Origin: Pachyseris speciosa
Taxonomy: Eukaryota > Cnidaria > Anthozoa > Scleractinia > Pachyseridae
DNA: 64,000 bases
Direction of reading: 5' to 3'
NCBI GenBank assembly: GCA_016490735.1
Contig: JAEMWC010001108.1
Coordinates: forward strand, 1-64,000
The notes beneath the pieces are model-generated. The model was not told the DNA's origin and searched no databases. It saw only the letters and a list, made by a program, of their open reading frames with translations. A program made the position numbers and the translations under genes. Positions 12,149 through 22,900 of the stretch are shown here, one piece after another; the stretch's first letter is position 1, and each line of letters begins with the position of its first letter.

Positions 12149-12313
12149 CGTTTGGGCTCGTCACGCGAGAGCACGTTGCGTGACGAGCCCAAACGAACGA
12201 CGATGTGTCGGATCGAAAGCAAAAAGAAAGATAATGGTTTTAACCATTATCTTTCTGGGAATTCAGAAATAACATTGAGGACATTTGTCCTCAATGTTAT
12301 TTCTGAATTCCAG
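12149..12313. repeat. Cluster of three consecutive hairpins
   Basis: Hairpin 1 has 18-bp arms at 12149-12166 and 12178-12195 (CGTTTGGGCTCGTCACGC and its complement) around an 11-nt loop. Hairpin 2 has 15-bp perfect arms at 12225-12239 and 12242-12256 with a 2-nt loop. Hairpin 3 follows at once, with about 25-bp arms at 12257-12283 and 12286-12313 and a 2-nt loop, centred on GGACATTTGTCC. The arm sequences of the three are unrelated to each other. Confidence 0.85.
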
Positions 12314-12402
12314 TAACCTTGCTGAGCTCTACGTTCTCCAACCGCGCAAAAACGACTTTGTATTAGGTAGCACTGTGCTTGGTGACGGCCCCTGTAATGT
12401 AC

Positions 12403-12987
12403 CAGTTAATTCCAAAAGCGCCCACCCCCCCCCCGGGCATACCCCGGGTATTTGATCTTAAATTTGTCCCGCACGGTGGGGCATTTTACTATCCGCTAAA
12501 CATTGGTCGGCGGTGGCCAGCTAAAGGGTATCGCACGTCTTTCGCACGCAAATATTCATTCATTCTCCACGGGAGCCGCTTCAATTCGCTCCCTCACTCC
12601 CGGCCTTCACTTCAAGATTCCGTGTAGGTTTTCCGTTATTTATTAAATAAACAGTTGATATGCCTTTATTCAAAGTTTGAAGTGCTGACAAAAGAGATCG
12701 GAAAAGGTTTTGGCGCACAATTTTTCGGATTTGGTTTGGAAAAGGTAAGCGATTTTAGATTAAAATATTCATTATAAGCGGGGAGCGTGCCAAAATTCTT
12801 CATGCAACGAGTGATTTGCTATAGATTTACTCTTGATTTTCCCTTTTGAGGCCCTGACAGTGGGGCATTTGACCGCCTAAACTGGAAACACAGGCGGCAT
12901 ATGATCAAAATTTTTCAAAAAAGTCAAAAGGCCGGGTGTTGCCCGGGGGGTGGGGGGGGGGGGGATGGCCGCTTTTGGAATTGACTG
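12403..12987. mobile_element. MITE with G/C-run terminal inverted repeats
   Basis: The left end CAGTTAATTCCAAAAGCG, followed by a C-run and CCGGGC, is mirrored at the right end by GCCCGGG, a G-run and CGCTTTTGGAATTGACTG, giving TIRs of about 35-45 bp around 585 bp. The 82-codon frame at 12379-12627 lies within it and shows no protein family, so it is not called as a gene. Confidence 0.7.
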
Positions 12988-13708
12988 ATACATAAATATC
13001 GAGAATACCTCTCAAATTAAAAGAACACCTCTCAAATTTGAAAGACGACTATAGGTGACCGACTCCGAGAACATATACGTGATGTTGAGAAAGATGACAA
13101 CGATGCATCCAAACCACTCGCCCGCCATTTTAATCTCCCTGGCCATTCCAAACAACACATGTCGATCTCCGGCCTACATCAAGGTACCACGGAAAGCCGT
13201 AAAAATCTCGAGCAAAAGTTTATCTTTCAAATCGGCACTCTTAATCCTCACGGTATTAACAAATGCTTTTCATTCAATTATTTATTCCTGTTTTACACGT
13301 TACCATGTTACCACCAATAGCGTAAGTCCATATTCTGTATATAAACTATTCCCAACACTCGAAATGAAGCGCGAAGACTGAACTGATCCCAGAGGTATTT
13401 CTACTCAAACGAACCCTATTGAGTCTGGCGGCAATCCTTAGGGGTGTTGAATAGGGATAAAAGATGACTCTCACTAGCATTCTACCCTTCAAACGTGATC
13501 AAGCGCCCGGAAGAGAGGATGGTGACGGCCCACCCACCCAACCCTAATCACTCGGAATTAGGGGTCGAACATCACTATCAGAAGGTTTCCACCTTCTTCT
13601 TGGCGCTCGATCAACGCTCCCATACCTCTATTCAACAATGGGTGCAAGTGAGATTGTTGTAGAATAGAATACTATACGCAACCCACAGTTCCTCGATTCG
13701 CTCTGACG

Positions 13709-13767
13709 TACCCTGCGAGCAGAGGCCACTTATCTAGGAAGATCGAAGGGCCTCTGCTCGCAGGGTA
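13709..13767. mobile_element. 59-bp palindromic insertion with a 9-bp target duplication
   Basis: 19-bp arms, TACCCTGCGAGCAGAGGCC at 13709-13727 and the perfect reverse complement at 13749-13767, flank a 21-nt loop. The unit is bracketed by direct repeats GCTCTGACG at 13700-13708 and 13768-13776, the mark of an insertion. Confidence 0.75.
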
Positions 13768-13796
13768 GCTCTGACGAAGCCAACGAACGAAATCCC

Positions 13797-13912
13797 CGTA
13801 GGGTGGTCAATTTACGTTATCAACTCCGTTGATGAACCAAATTTTCGTGTGTCACTCCTCCAACGACGCAGCACCACAGTTTCTTTAGAAACGAACCCCC
13901 TTTTTTCTCAGA
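13797..13912 (+). repeat. Truncated copy of the repeat inserted at 28.6 kb
   Basis: GGTGGTCAATTTACGTTATC through GACGCAGCACCACAGTTTCT and TTTAGAAACGAACCCCCTTT parallels 28738-28846. Only the 3' part is present. Confidence 0.6.
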
Positions 13913-14175
13913 TTAATGCGTCTAGGTAAGCTGAAATCCACTAAATGGGCACTAAGGCCATGTTTGTTTTATTCATGTGGGCAATAGACCTTTTAAGCTA
14001 GTAGTTTTTGTTTTCCCAATGTAGAACATGTGATTTGCCTTTTGTCTTTTGATAAATTATGCGTACATTTGCACGTGAATAAGGCGAAATTTCAAAGAAA
14101 CAGTTCTCTAGGGCAACATCACGTGGTCTATAATGGGAAAACAAATCTAAAAGCTAAAAAGGTCTATTGAGCTAT

Positions 14176-14220
14176 GCTATGCTGATGGGGCCTAACAAGA
14201 CCGAAACAGCTGTCCATGGC
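14176..14220 (+). ncRNA. Hammerhead-ribozyme-like fold (copy 1, degraded)
   Basis: In order the sequence gives stem I 5' strand GCTATG (14176-14181); core CTGATGG (14182-14188, consensus CUGANGA, so the last A is G); stem II GGCC/GACC around TAACAA (14189-14202); core GAA (14203-14205); stem III ACAG/CTGT with no loop (14206-14213); C (14214, the expected cleavage residue); and stem I 3' strand CATGGC (14215-14220), which pairs with GCTATG over 6 bp including one G-T. The loopless stem III is as known for hammerheads of Penelope-like elements and retrozymes. Core position 9 and one stem II pair are mutated, so this copy is probably weak or inactive. Confidence 0.6.
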
Positions 14221-14428
14221 TGCTAATGCCCAGGCGCAAACTTTATTAGGCGGATTTAAGGGGTAATGGCCGCTACCACTTGGCCTGCGCTACCCAAAGT
14301 AGAACTACCTTAAACAAGAACTTTTTTGGCAGCTTTGATTTTTAAGCCCCATTCCGTTACAAGCCCTAGTAACCCAAGAAGCCGATTGCACGAGGCAGGG
14401 CTGCTCGGTTTCTCTGACCACCTTCAGG

Positions 14429-14985
14429 ATGGCCGAGTTGGTAGAGCACCGAACTGCTGAGCGGGAGGTCGTGGGTTCAAACCCAAAACCGGACCAATAG
14501 CCAGGGTCTTAGAATAACTGATAAGGTCATCCTGGCTGTGTACGTGCTCAAAATCTGCTTCAGTTCAGATGATCGCGTCATTGGGCAGTGACGTTAAAGG
14601 AGCTAGGTCACGGTCCTTGGATTTTGGAAAGTTTAGCTTCAATTTTTCAAAAAGGTCATTTGTAATCCGTTTCAATCTTCTCCATCCTTCACCATCCTCG
14701 CCATATTTGCAATTATTCTTGTCTCTTTGGTGCTTATCTTCCCTGACAAATTGTTATTTCACTGTTTCCTATTATTTAAATGCATTTTTCTCATGTCTCT
14801 AATAATGACCCAAAATATCGTGACGGAGCTCCTTTAAGTCGTTGGACTTGTCTCCTTTAGCGTAGTTCCCGGTGCTGTAGTCTGTCCTCACACACACTGA
14901 TCTCAGGGTTGTTGAGTGGAGTCTGGGTGATGAGCTAATATTAAGGGCTTCTGACTGTTGGTCATAGAAACCTCCTAGGACGCCC
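14429..14985 (+). mobile_element. tRNA-derived SINE interrupted by a MITE
   Basis: GGCCGAGTTGGTAGAGCACC and GGTTCAAACCC at 14432-14484 resemble Pol III A and B boxes. They are followed by GGACCA and CAGGGTCTTAGAATAACTG, which recur at 29979-30005 and 1058-1092. The body is interrupted at about 14592-14842 by a T-rich insert whose ends (TTAAAGGAGCTAGGTCACG and CGTGACGGAGCTCCTTTAA) are inverted repeats. The SINE tail resumes after 14845 with GCGTAGTTCCCGGTG, also found near 30170. The tRNA-like head does not close a good acceptor stem, so this is not a functional tRNA. Confidence 0.65.
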
Positions 14986-15064
14986 CATGCACCACTTGGC
15001 GCTGATAAAGACATTCTACTCTGGCCTGTTAGTCATGATCTGATAATAAGGTATGGGGAAGAGC

Positions 15065-15600
15065 CCAAGACCACGCGAAAGTAGGAAGGGACAGGATCAA
15101 GCACGACTTGGGTGGGAGGGGGTTAAGGGAGGGGGAGGGTGGCTCGCCAACCTATTCACCTTTGCAGCCTCGAGTAGAGCGATAGGGTGGGTAGTACCAA
15201 TGCAAATCAAGCTCGCATAGCTGGACTGATTTGGTTCGCTCAAGATCAGGCGAACGTAGAAAGGAACAGGATCAAGCACGACTTGGGTGGGAGGGGGGTT
15301 AAGGGAGGGGGAGGGTGGCTCGCCAACCTGTTCACCTTTGCGGCCTCGAGTAGAGCGATAGGGTGGGTAGTACCAATGCAAATCAAGCTCGCATAGCTGG
15401 ACTGATTTGGTTCGCTCAAGATCAGGCGAACGTAGAAAGGAACAGGATCAAGCACGACTTACTCGTTGGGTGGGAGGGGAGAGTGGCTCGCCAACCTCCT
15501 CATCTTTGCGGCTTCGACTAGAGTGATAGGGTGAGTATTAATTACAAATGCAAATCAAGTTCACATAGCTGGACTAATTTGGTTTGTTAGATATAGAGGG
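15065..15600. repeat. Tandem repeat, three units of about 176 bp
   Basis: Units start near 15077, 15253 and 15430. Each begins with a GTAGAAAGGAACAGGATCAA-like block, then a purine-rich GGGTGGGAGGGGG stretch, GTGGCTCGCCAACC, and GCTCGCATAGCTGGACTGAT. The third unit is more diverged. The proline-rich frames on the minus strand across it are products of the repeat and not genes. A separate GAAGGGAAGGGAAG run lies at 15775-15800. Confidence 0.85.
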
Positions 15601-16087
15601 GCTAAAAATAACCTTCGTGAAAAAACGTAAAAAGATGTCATCTCAGCTCAGCTAGCCAGAACTCCAGTACATTGTCATTGACGCCTTGGTCAAACTAGCT
15701 AAAAGTTTTCGGTGCAATCAAGCAGCCGCTCAGAGATACGGACATACTCCTCTTGCGTTCGAGGGGGAGGTGGGAAGAGAAGGGAAGGGAAGGGAAGAGG
15801 AGCCACTTCTTTGATTTGCTCGAAAGTTCCTCAGATCCTCTAAACGCTGAACAATTACTTCATTTTGTATAACGTGTAAATCTGTTAGTCTTTGCTCTGA
15901 CCTATGTCTATGTCCTGGTGTGAATGTTTGTGAAGTGAATAAAACTGAAGCTGACTGTTTCCGGTAAAGAGAATTGATTGGTTAACAGAGAGCGCCCTCG
16001 AGTGGCGGTCAAGGGAAGTTTGAATCATGCACACATTGTAATAATCGCTGTTTCTGGTTTAAGTTACTTTCTGATTAGTTTATGCAG

Positions 16088-16768
16088 TGTCATCTCTTTA
16101 TTAATGTGCAGCCTCACAGTACCTGCTGCGCAGGGTAGAAATGAGCTCTGGCGCTGAGTGAATAAGGCGACCAGTGACCGGGAAGCTCGTGGTTTTTATT
16201 CCCAGAGGCGGTTGACTATTGAGAACCTTCTGAGCAATTTGACTTGAAAGAGATTTAACATTCGTTGTCTCATGATTCATGTAAACATATTTCACCTTGC
16301 AAAATTTACAATTCCGGCTGAATCTTCCACTTGACCTTAAAGTGGTATACTACGATGAGAAAATCACTTGTGTTTTTTCTTCAAATTTCGAAAGTGTGCT
16401 TGCTTATGATTTCTCCAAATCAAAGCTTGAAATTTCGCGAGTCGGTTGTTAAGCAAACACACTTTGGAAATTTGAAGAAACAACACAAGTGATTTTCTCA
16501 TCGTAGTATACCACTTTAAGGTCAAGTGGAAGATTCAGCCGGAATTGTAAATTTTGCAAGGTGAAATATGTTTACATGAATCATGAGACAACGAATGTTA
16601 AATCTCTTTCAAGTCAAATTGCTCAGAAGGTTCTCAATAGTCAACCGCCTCTGGGAATAAAAACCACGAGCTTCCCGGTCACTGGTCGCCTTATTCACTC
16701 AGCGCCAGAGCTCATTTCTACCCTGCGCAGCAGGTACTGTGAGGCTGCACATTAATAAAGAGATGACA
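16088..16768. mobile_element. Long fold-back element (arms about 310 bp)
   Basis: The left arm 16088-16400 and right arm 16458-16768 are near-perfect reverse complements, with a loop of about 57 nt. The arms encode the same 64-codon frame on opposite strands (16101-16295 minus, 16561-16755 plus), which is a symmetry artefact and not a gene. The element lies 180 bp beyond the IGHMBP2 stop codon. Minus-strand AATAAA signals occur inside the left arm, near 16095 and 16196. Confidence 0.9.
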
Positions 16769-16799
16769 AGATGACTAGTACCACTTTAAACTGAACACC

Positions 16800-16876
16800 A
16801 AGTTAAGAGACCTTGAACTCCACGAGATACCCATAACTCAGTGGTCGCAGGTTCGATTCCCAATGGGAGGTAACTT
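16800..16876 (+). mobile_element. SINE head fragment with a Pol III B box
   Basis: CATAACTCAGTGG followed by CAGGTTCGATTCCCAATGGG contains a consensus B box (GGTTCGATTCC) and an A-box-like stretch. No acceptor stem can be formed, so a working tRNA is unlikely. Confidence 0.45.
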
Positions 16877-16945
16877 TTTTGTGAAAACGAACTTTCGTTG
16901 TTTTGACCGCTATATAGATCAAGTATGATCGCTTTACAGCTTAGT

Positions 16946-19900
16946 TTACTTGTTGTTTTCTTCTTTCTTCTTAGCCTTCCTTTGTTCAGACATGTCGTCC
17001 AGCTTTTTATCCAGCTTTCTATGAAGCTGTGCCTTTCGAGTAGCGTCCGAAGCCTTCGGTTTAGCGCCTTTCGGCTTGCTGGCAAGTTGCCTGGCTCTAA
17101 TTTTAGCTGCTTCTCCGCAGCCATGAACTTCTGGGATATGATGCGACAAACAGTAGACTTTTTCACAACATTGACACGTCTGTCCTAAGGTTCTTATGCT
17201 CTGTTTGCACGAGTCAAAAGCACACTGCGTGTCCAATTTGGTGAAGGAAGCTAACAGCTTGTCGAAATCTTCCTCCCGGTTCTTCGAGGACGAGGGCTTT
17301 GTTTTAGCGTTGGTTTTGTGCGGTTTGGTGGCTGCTCGGGACACTTTTCCTTCTTTACTCTCTGTTTTGTCAGTTTGTCCGGTTTTTGATCGGAGCTGTT
17401 GCTCGCAGCGCAGCGAGTGTAGTTGAAGGTTACAGCTTGGTACCCGCTTCTTGCACAAAGGACAGCTGCTCACAAGATCGTCGTCATCTTCTACCTCTGC
17501 AGCACAAAGAAACAAACTTAAGTAAATAACTTAAATCAACTTTCCCTCCTTCCTCTACCTCTAACTGCATTGCTTGCGCTTTCCCTTTCATTCTTCAAAG
17601 GGAAGCTAAAAAAAAACAAACAAAACAAAACAAAAACAAAACACAAGAATGAAAAAAGCAGCAACACAAAAAAGCGTCCCAGAAAAAAGTGAGCTGGCAA
17701 GTCGTACTATGGATTGAAGGACGGTGCCTCCCTAAAATGAAGGGTTATCTACGCACGGTTTATGACTGTGGGAACAGCAGATCTGAACAATGGCTACTCG
17801 AAGCGAAAAAGAAATTTGAGCGTAATTACGAATTTATCAGACATAAAAATCATATATATATATTTTTTAATACGTAATAATGAATGGCACATTCTTTTCC
17901 AGATGAAAGCTTAATAACCCCTGAAAAATTCTGGATTCCAATAGCGCTTGTTAAGACCGCTGCGTTAGCGCCAAGGACATAAACCATCATGACGCAAGAA
18001 CACCTTTGTTTTAGGAAAGAAAAGCATCGTCCCCATGAAGCTAGTTTCTCGGGAAATCCCGAGATGCGCCGAACGTATCTGACATCCCTAAGCAGGGTTC
18101 TTGGTGTTAAAGGGGAAATCTTAGCAACACACCTTTACGTAACGATTTTGGTTTGCTCACAACAATGTAGCGATCTTTTCCTTCTCCTCTACTTTCGTGG
18201 CCGAGCCCTAACTTTTCCGCAATGCTATGCACATCAAATCTTTGCTGCGAGTTTAAAGTCTTCGGGAAAGGGAACTCCAACTTTGATGAATCTTGAATAA
18301 AACCCACGATTTCTTTCTCAAGAGTTTCTCGGCTATATCTTTCGGCCATTGAAGTAATGGGCGGAAACGTTTGATGAACCTCTTGCAAGTCACCACTGTT
18401 ATTACTGTCATCGAGAGCTGAAGATTCGGTAGAAACAACGCTGGCAAAAGAGGAAGATGTTGGATCTGGCAGAGTTACTTTGTCACTTTCTGCCGTTCTG
18501 TTTTCTACTCCTTTATTTTTTGATTTGTTTTTGTGATTCTCTTCAGCCTTCAAATCACTTCTCCACTCTTTCGCCTCTGTTTTCTTCCCTTTTAGACTTT
18601 TCTTCTTATTGTTATCTTTACTGAGTTGAGCTAACACCGCCTCCTGCTTTTCAAAGTCACAGGATGAAGCGTCTACAGTTGGGAGTGAATGTTGTATGTA
18701 CTCGTGCGCAGATCTGACCTCCCCTTGGTTACTCATGTAGTCCATCAGTGACTTCAGAAAGCCATCATGGCCGACAGTCTCAGAATCACCAACAACGGCA
18801 AGATGGCGGCGGGATCGTGTGATGGCCACGTTGATTCGCCTGTGTTCGGCTAAGAAACCAACCTCTCCTGTAAAGACAAGGCACATCAAAATCTTAAATA
18901 TGGACCCACCGCAATCGGAATACTACGAATAGACGAAATTCGTGTTCTTTTGGGACCTATTCTGGTTTCGGAATGAATAACGACGATAGGAATTTTCCGG
19001 TTACTTTCGATTAGAATGGAAAAAGTGTATGATATCTGAGAATTCAGTTCCATCTTTCCCCGAGACTTTTCAATGGAATGAGTTGTGCCATTTGACCATG
19101 CCAGTACCTTTTGTATTTGAACGAACCAGTGAAATAACAACCGCCTCCTTCTCTCTTCCCTGAAACCCATCCACTGACTTGATCTCCAGCGCTGGGTACT
19201 CTGACAACAAACGCAATCTAAGCAACTCCACCTACAGACAAGAAAAAAGAAGACAGTAACGCACAAGTACTCATTAGGTGCGGTTACACTAGAGCTTTTG
19301 CCCATGGGGAACCGTGGGGTAATGGCTTGGGTTGGGTTTACTCTGGGTTTTAAACGATTCCCTGTTTACAGTTACACGCTGATAATTTACCCAAAGGTAA
19401 GGCAAATAGCACGTGGTTTCCCTGCGTCTGGCAATCATTGTGATTGGTTGAGACGCTTTGGGGGTCTCGATAAACCGTAGCATTTACATCTGTCATGGGC
19501 AATTCTTTCTTTTTAACGTATCCACGGAAATTACCCGGAGAAAATTTCGCTTTAGGAAGATCGGTTACACATACAAAATTGCTCCCTCCTGTGAAAGAGA
19601 CATTTACCTAAGGGCAAAATGGCCAGTGTAACTGCACCTATAAAATTGTACTTCAGTAAATAAATGGGAATGGCCTCTGCTCATACAATCAAGGAAATTT
19701 CAGGGCCGATCAATTGAATTGGCAACTCGTTTGAAACAGATACCGCACGCATGTCATTGATGAGGTTAAACTCTCACCGAACTTAATTTACATTATAGCA
19801 AAATAGGCCAGCTTCTACTGCAGAGAAATAGTCTGGCGCTCGTGAACATAGTTCCAGATGAGATGATGTCGAACCTTATGCCTGACAGAAAAGGTGGACG

Positions 19901-22900
19901 GTTTTGAGTCCCCCCTCCCTCCCCCCTCCCCCCCCCCCCCCCCACCATTAACTTCCCTCATGAAGGGAAAAAAAACATTCTTTTTGTGAAACATGACAAA
20001 CGAGCACCACCAAATAAAAGCACCGCTTAGTCTGAATTGTCATTCTATAGGATTTCAGACTCAAGACTTAGATCCACTTTGTACATCACACTGACCGAAG
20101 AACAAATGGGGATAGCCACTGAAGTACTTCTCTTAGCTTTTATTACGTGTTCACATTTTAAGATTTCACCCTCAGATTCAGAAATTAGAAACACCTTCTA
20201 TAGCATAATAAATCACTCACAGGATTTCATTCTTGACAAATGTCTCACTTGCTTTCAATTGAGTGGACTCAATTTCCCAGTACCCTTTGCCGGACTAAAA
20301 AGTTCTAAACCACTTCACTCGCATCTTCATTCTTTAGTAAGAATAAAGATGTGAGTGAATGAAGATGCAAGTGAAGTGGTTTGAATCCGCAGTTTATATA
20401 CGTATTTACAGTCATTTATTTATGAACGCTGGAAATCGTATTTCCGAGGACTAACATTTCAAAATTTCCCGGGGAGCATGTCCCCGGATCCCCCTAGATG
20501 CTCCTGTCTTCGGCGGTCGTTTATTCGAACTCCCTTTCTATACTGAATCGTAGATCAGCCCCATTAGTAGCATCGCCATAATTAACATTGAAAGCGCATA
20601 TATCAATAAGACGGGGCAAAATGACATGTAAAGAATCATTGACATTTGGTGGCAGCAAAATAATCGCTCCTCGTACCTCTTCTGGGCTTAATTGACTGAA
20701 TCTCATCTCTTTGTTGTGTTCTGAACTTTTGAAATGTTTTCCTGGGGTTTTCCTCAGCTAATGGTGATGACGAATTAACACTGAGTCGAGTCGCGAAAAG
20801 AAAATCTCGTTGAATTGCATCAGTGAAATACAAGTTTCATACGGGCTAATAACGCTCAGTCCCCCACCCCCACCCCTTCCGACAAAATTTTCACCGTACG
20901 ACCTGCCGTACGCCAACGTTCACAAGAGTTAACAGTCACCTGAAGATTATAAGGTGCGATGACAGCAATATCACTTGGCTGGAGTCCAGCTGTAATAAGT
21001 GCCGCGACATGCGCAGCTACAATGTCAGCCTCGCCATCATTTCCTTTAGACACCTCATCCTCCACTTCTTTTTCCCTGACGTCACATCCGGCAGTGTCAA
21101 TCAACAGAAGAGGAAGTGATGTTTCGTCTGTTTCCTGTACTCCTGGCAAATCCTTTAGGAGGTGAGATTTAACGGAGATGTGTGCTTGTAAACGACCTTC
21201 GTAAAGTTTCTCAGACGACCACTTCATAATCGCTTCATTCATTCTGTGTGAGGTAAGACACAATACTTAGAGGAATGAAATGCTTTAAATAGAGTCTGCT
21301 GAGGTGGACCGGGGTGGGGGCGTTCTAGATTACGTTTCAGAGAAAATAATTCCTTCGTTTCACATTAACAAAGAAATAATTAATGTGGAACAATCAATCA
21401 ATCAATCAATCACTCAATCTTTATTCCTCCTAAGATAAAAAGACATATCTTAAGTTACAATTTTTCAGCAGTTGGGAGTCTAAAAATAGTTAAGAATAGT
21501 AGAAAGATCAAAGATTATATCTAAAAATAAGCCTATTTACAAAAACATTCTTATATCCGGGCGATGAGCACTTTTGTTTCCGAGTTGATACTTTGTTTCT
21601 TTCTCCTTCGGAATGATGTTACTAAGGAGGCAATCGGGATCCCCTGATCGTACCTTGAAAAGCTTTTTATCTGTCTTTTCTAAAAGTTCTCGAATGTCCA
21701 TTCTCTTAGATGTGTATTTCCTTTTAAAGCATCTATCCAGAAAGTTTTGTATGACCGTGAGATCTGAGTCTACAGCACCATAAACAGGCAGATCATAAGT
21801 GAAATTCGGTAATGCGCTTAATAGGTGGTCTACTTCACCTTGACTGAAACCTTCCTTCCGTAAAGATCTTAATACAGACACTTATTTGCCTTAATCAACT
21901 TAGCACGTACGTGTTTGCTATATTTACAATTCTCCTGAAATGTAACACCTAAAATGGGCAGCTCCGTGCATTGCGGAATGTCATTAACTTGTGCAATATC
22001 CTGAATAAAACCTTTCTTGCGAAAAATAATTTCTTTACATTTCGACGGATTTACAAATCATACTATTTTCCTTGGACCAAATTAAAAACTGATCAACCAA
22101 ATCCGTACGACAGTGGCCATCACTCCAAACGGGAGCAATGAGAGTAGAGTCGTCCGCGTATTTAAACAGAGCTGGGTGATTATCTGTGTTGATTTCCAGA
22201 TCATTAATAAAAATACTTAATAAGTACGGACCACTCACACTGCCCTGTGTAGTGCCCCTGTTCACGCATTGCCATTGTCCTTTAAAACTATTGTAAATAA
22301 TGCACTGTTGACGATTCTCAAGAAAGCTTAAATACCAATTGATTACGAATGGATTTAACGGTACATCCTTAAGCTTATAAGACAAAAGTTCATGATTAAC
22401 GCTGTCGAACGCCCATCTCCTAAAGGACAACTCATCACCCTCCAGGGACCAGTTTGACGCTCTAATAATCGAGTTACAAGGAGTTCCCTTTTCAATAATA
22501 TTTTGATCTGGGTCATATATGAAGTGATAAGGATATGATTTCCCTTATGAGTGGTAACATTAGCAGGTGGCTATCAAACCTATCTAAAATCATAATAATT
22601 TTTATGATTACTCTCTTTATCTCGCTGGACGTTATCAATGAAATACTTTTACAAAACGTTCTCAGACCAATATCTACTTTGGTTAACTGAAACTTTGTTC
22701 AACAACAACGACAATCTTTATTACACCTTTACCACCCCCCCTGTGGTAAAAAAAGGAAAGAACTGACTCTCCACAGATCAAATCCCGTCTTCATAAACCT
22801 ACCTGTACTGAGTTGTTAACATGCGTACAACATCATCTCCAAGTAGCTTTACAAGTCTCTCCATTAGTGTGACCTCCAGGCCTTGTTTAGCTGCATCAGT

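Noticed and set aside
14429..14501. A functional tRNA gene at 14.43 kb
   Set aside because: The A and B boxes are present but no acceptor stem forms, and the flanks match the SINE family.
15097..15455. Overlapping proline-rich frames on the minus strand
   Set aside because: Generated by the 176-bp tandem repeat; no conserved domain and same text in each unit.
16101..16755. Two identical 64-codon frames on opposite strands
   Set aside because: They are mirror products of the fold-back arms, with no protein family resemblance.
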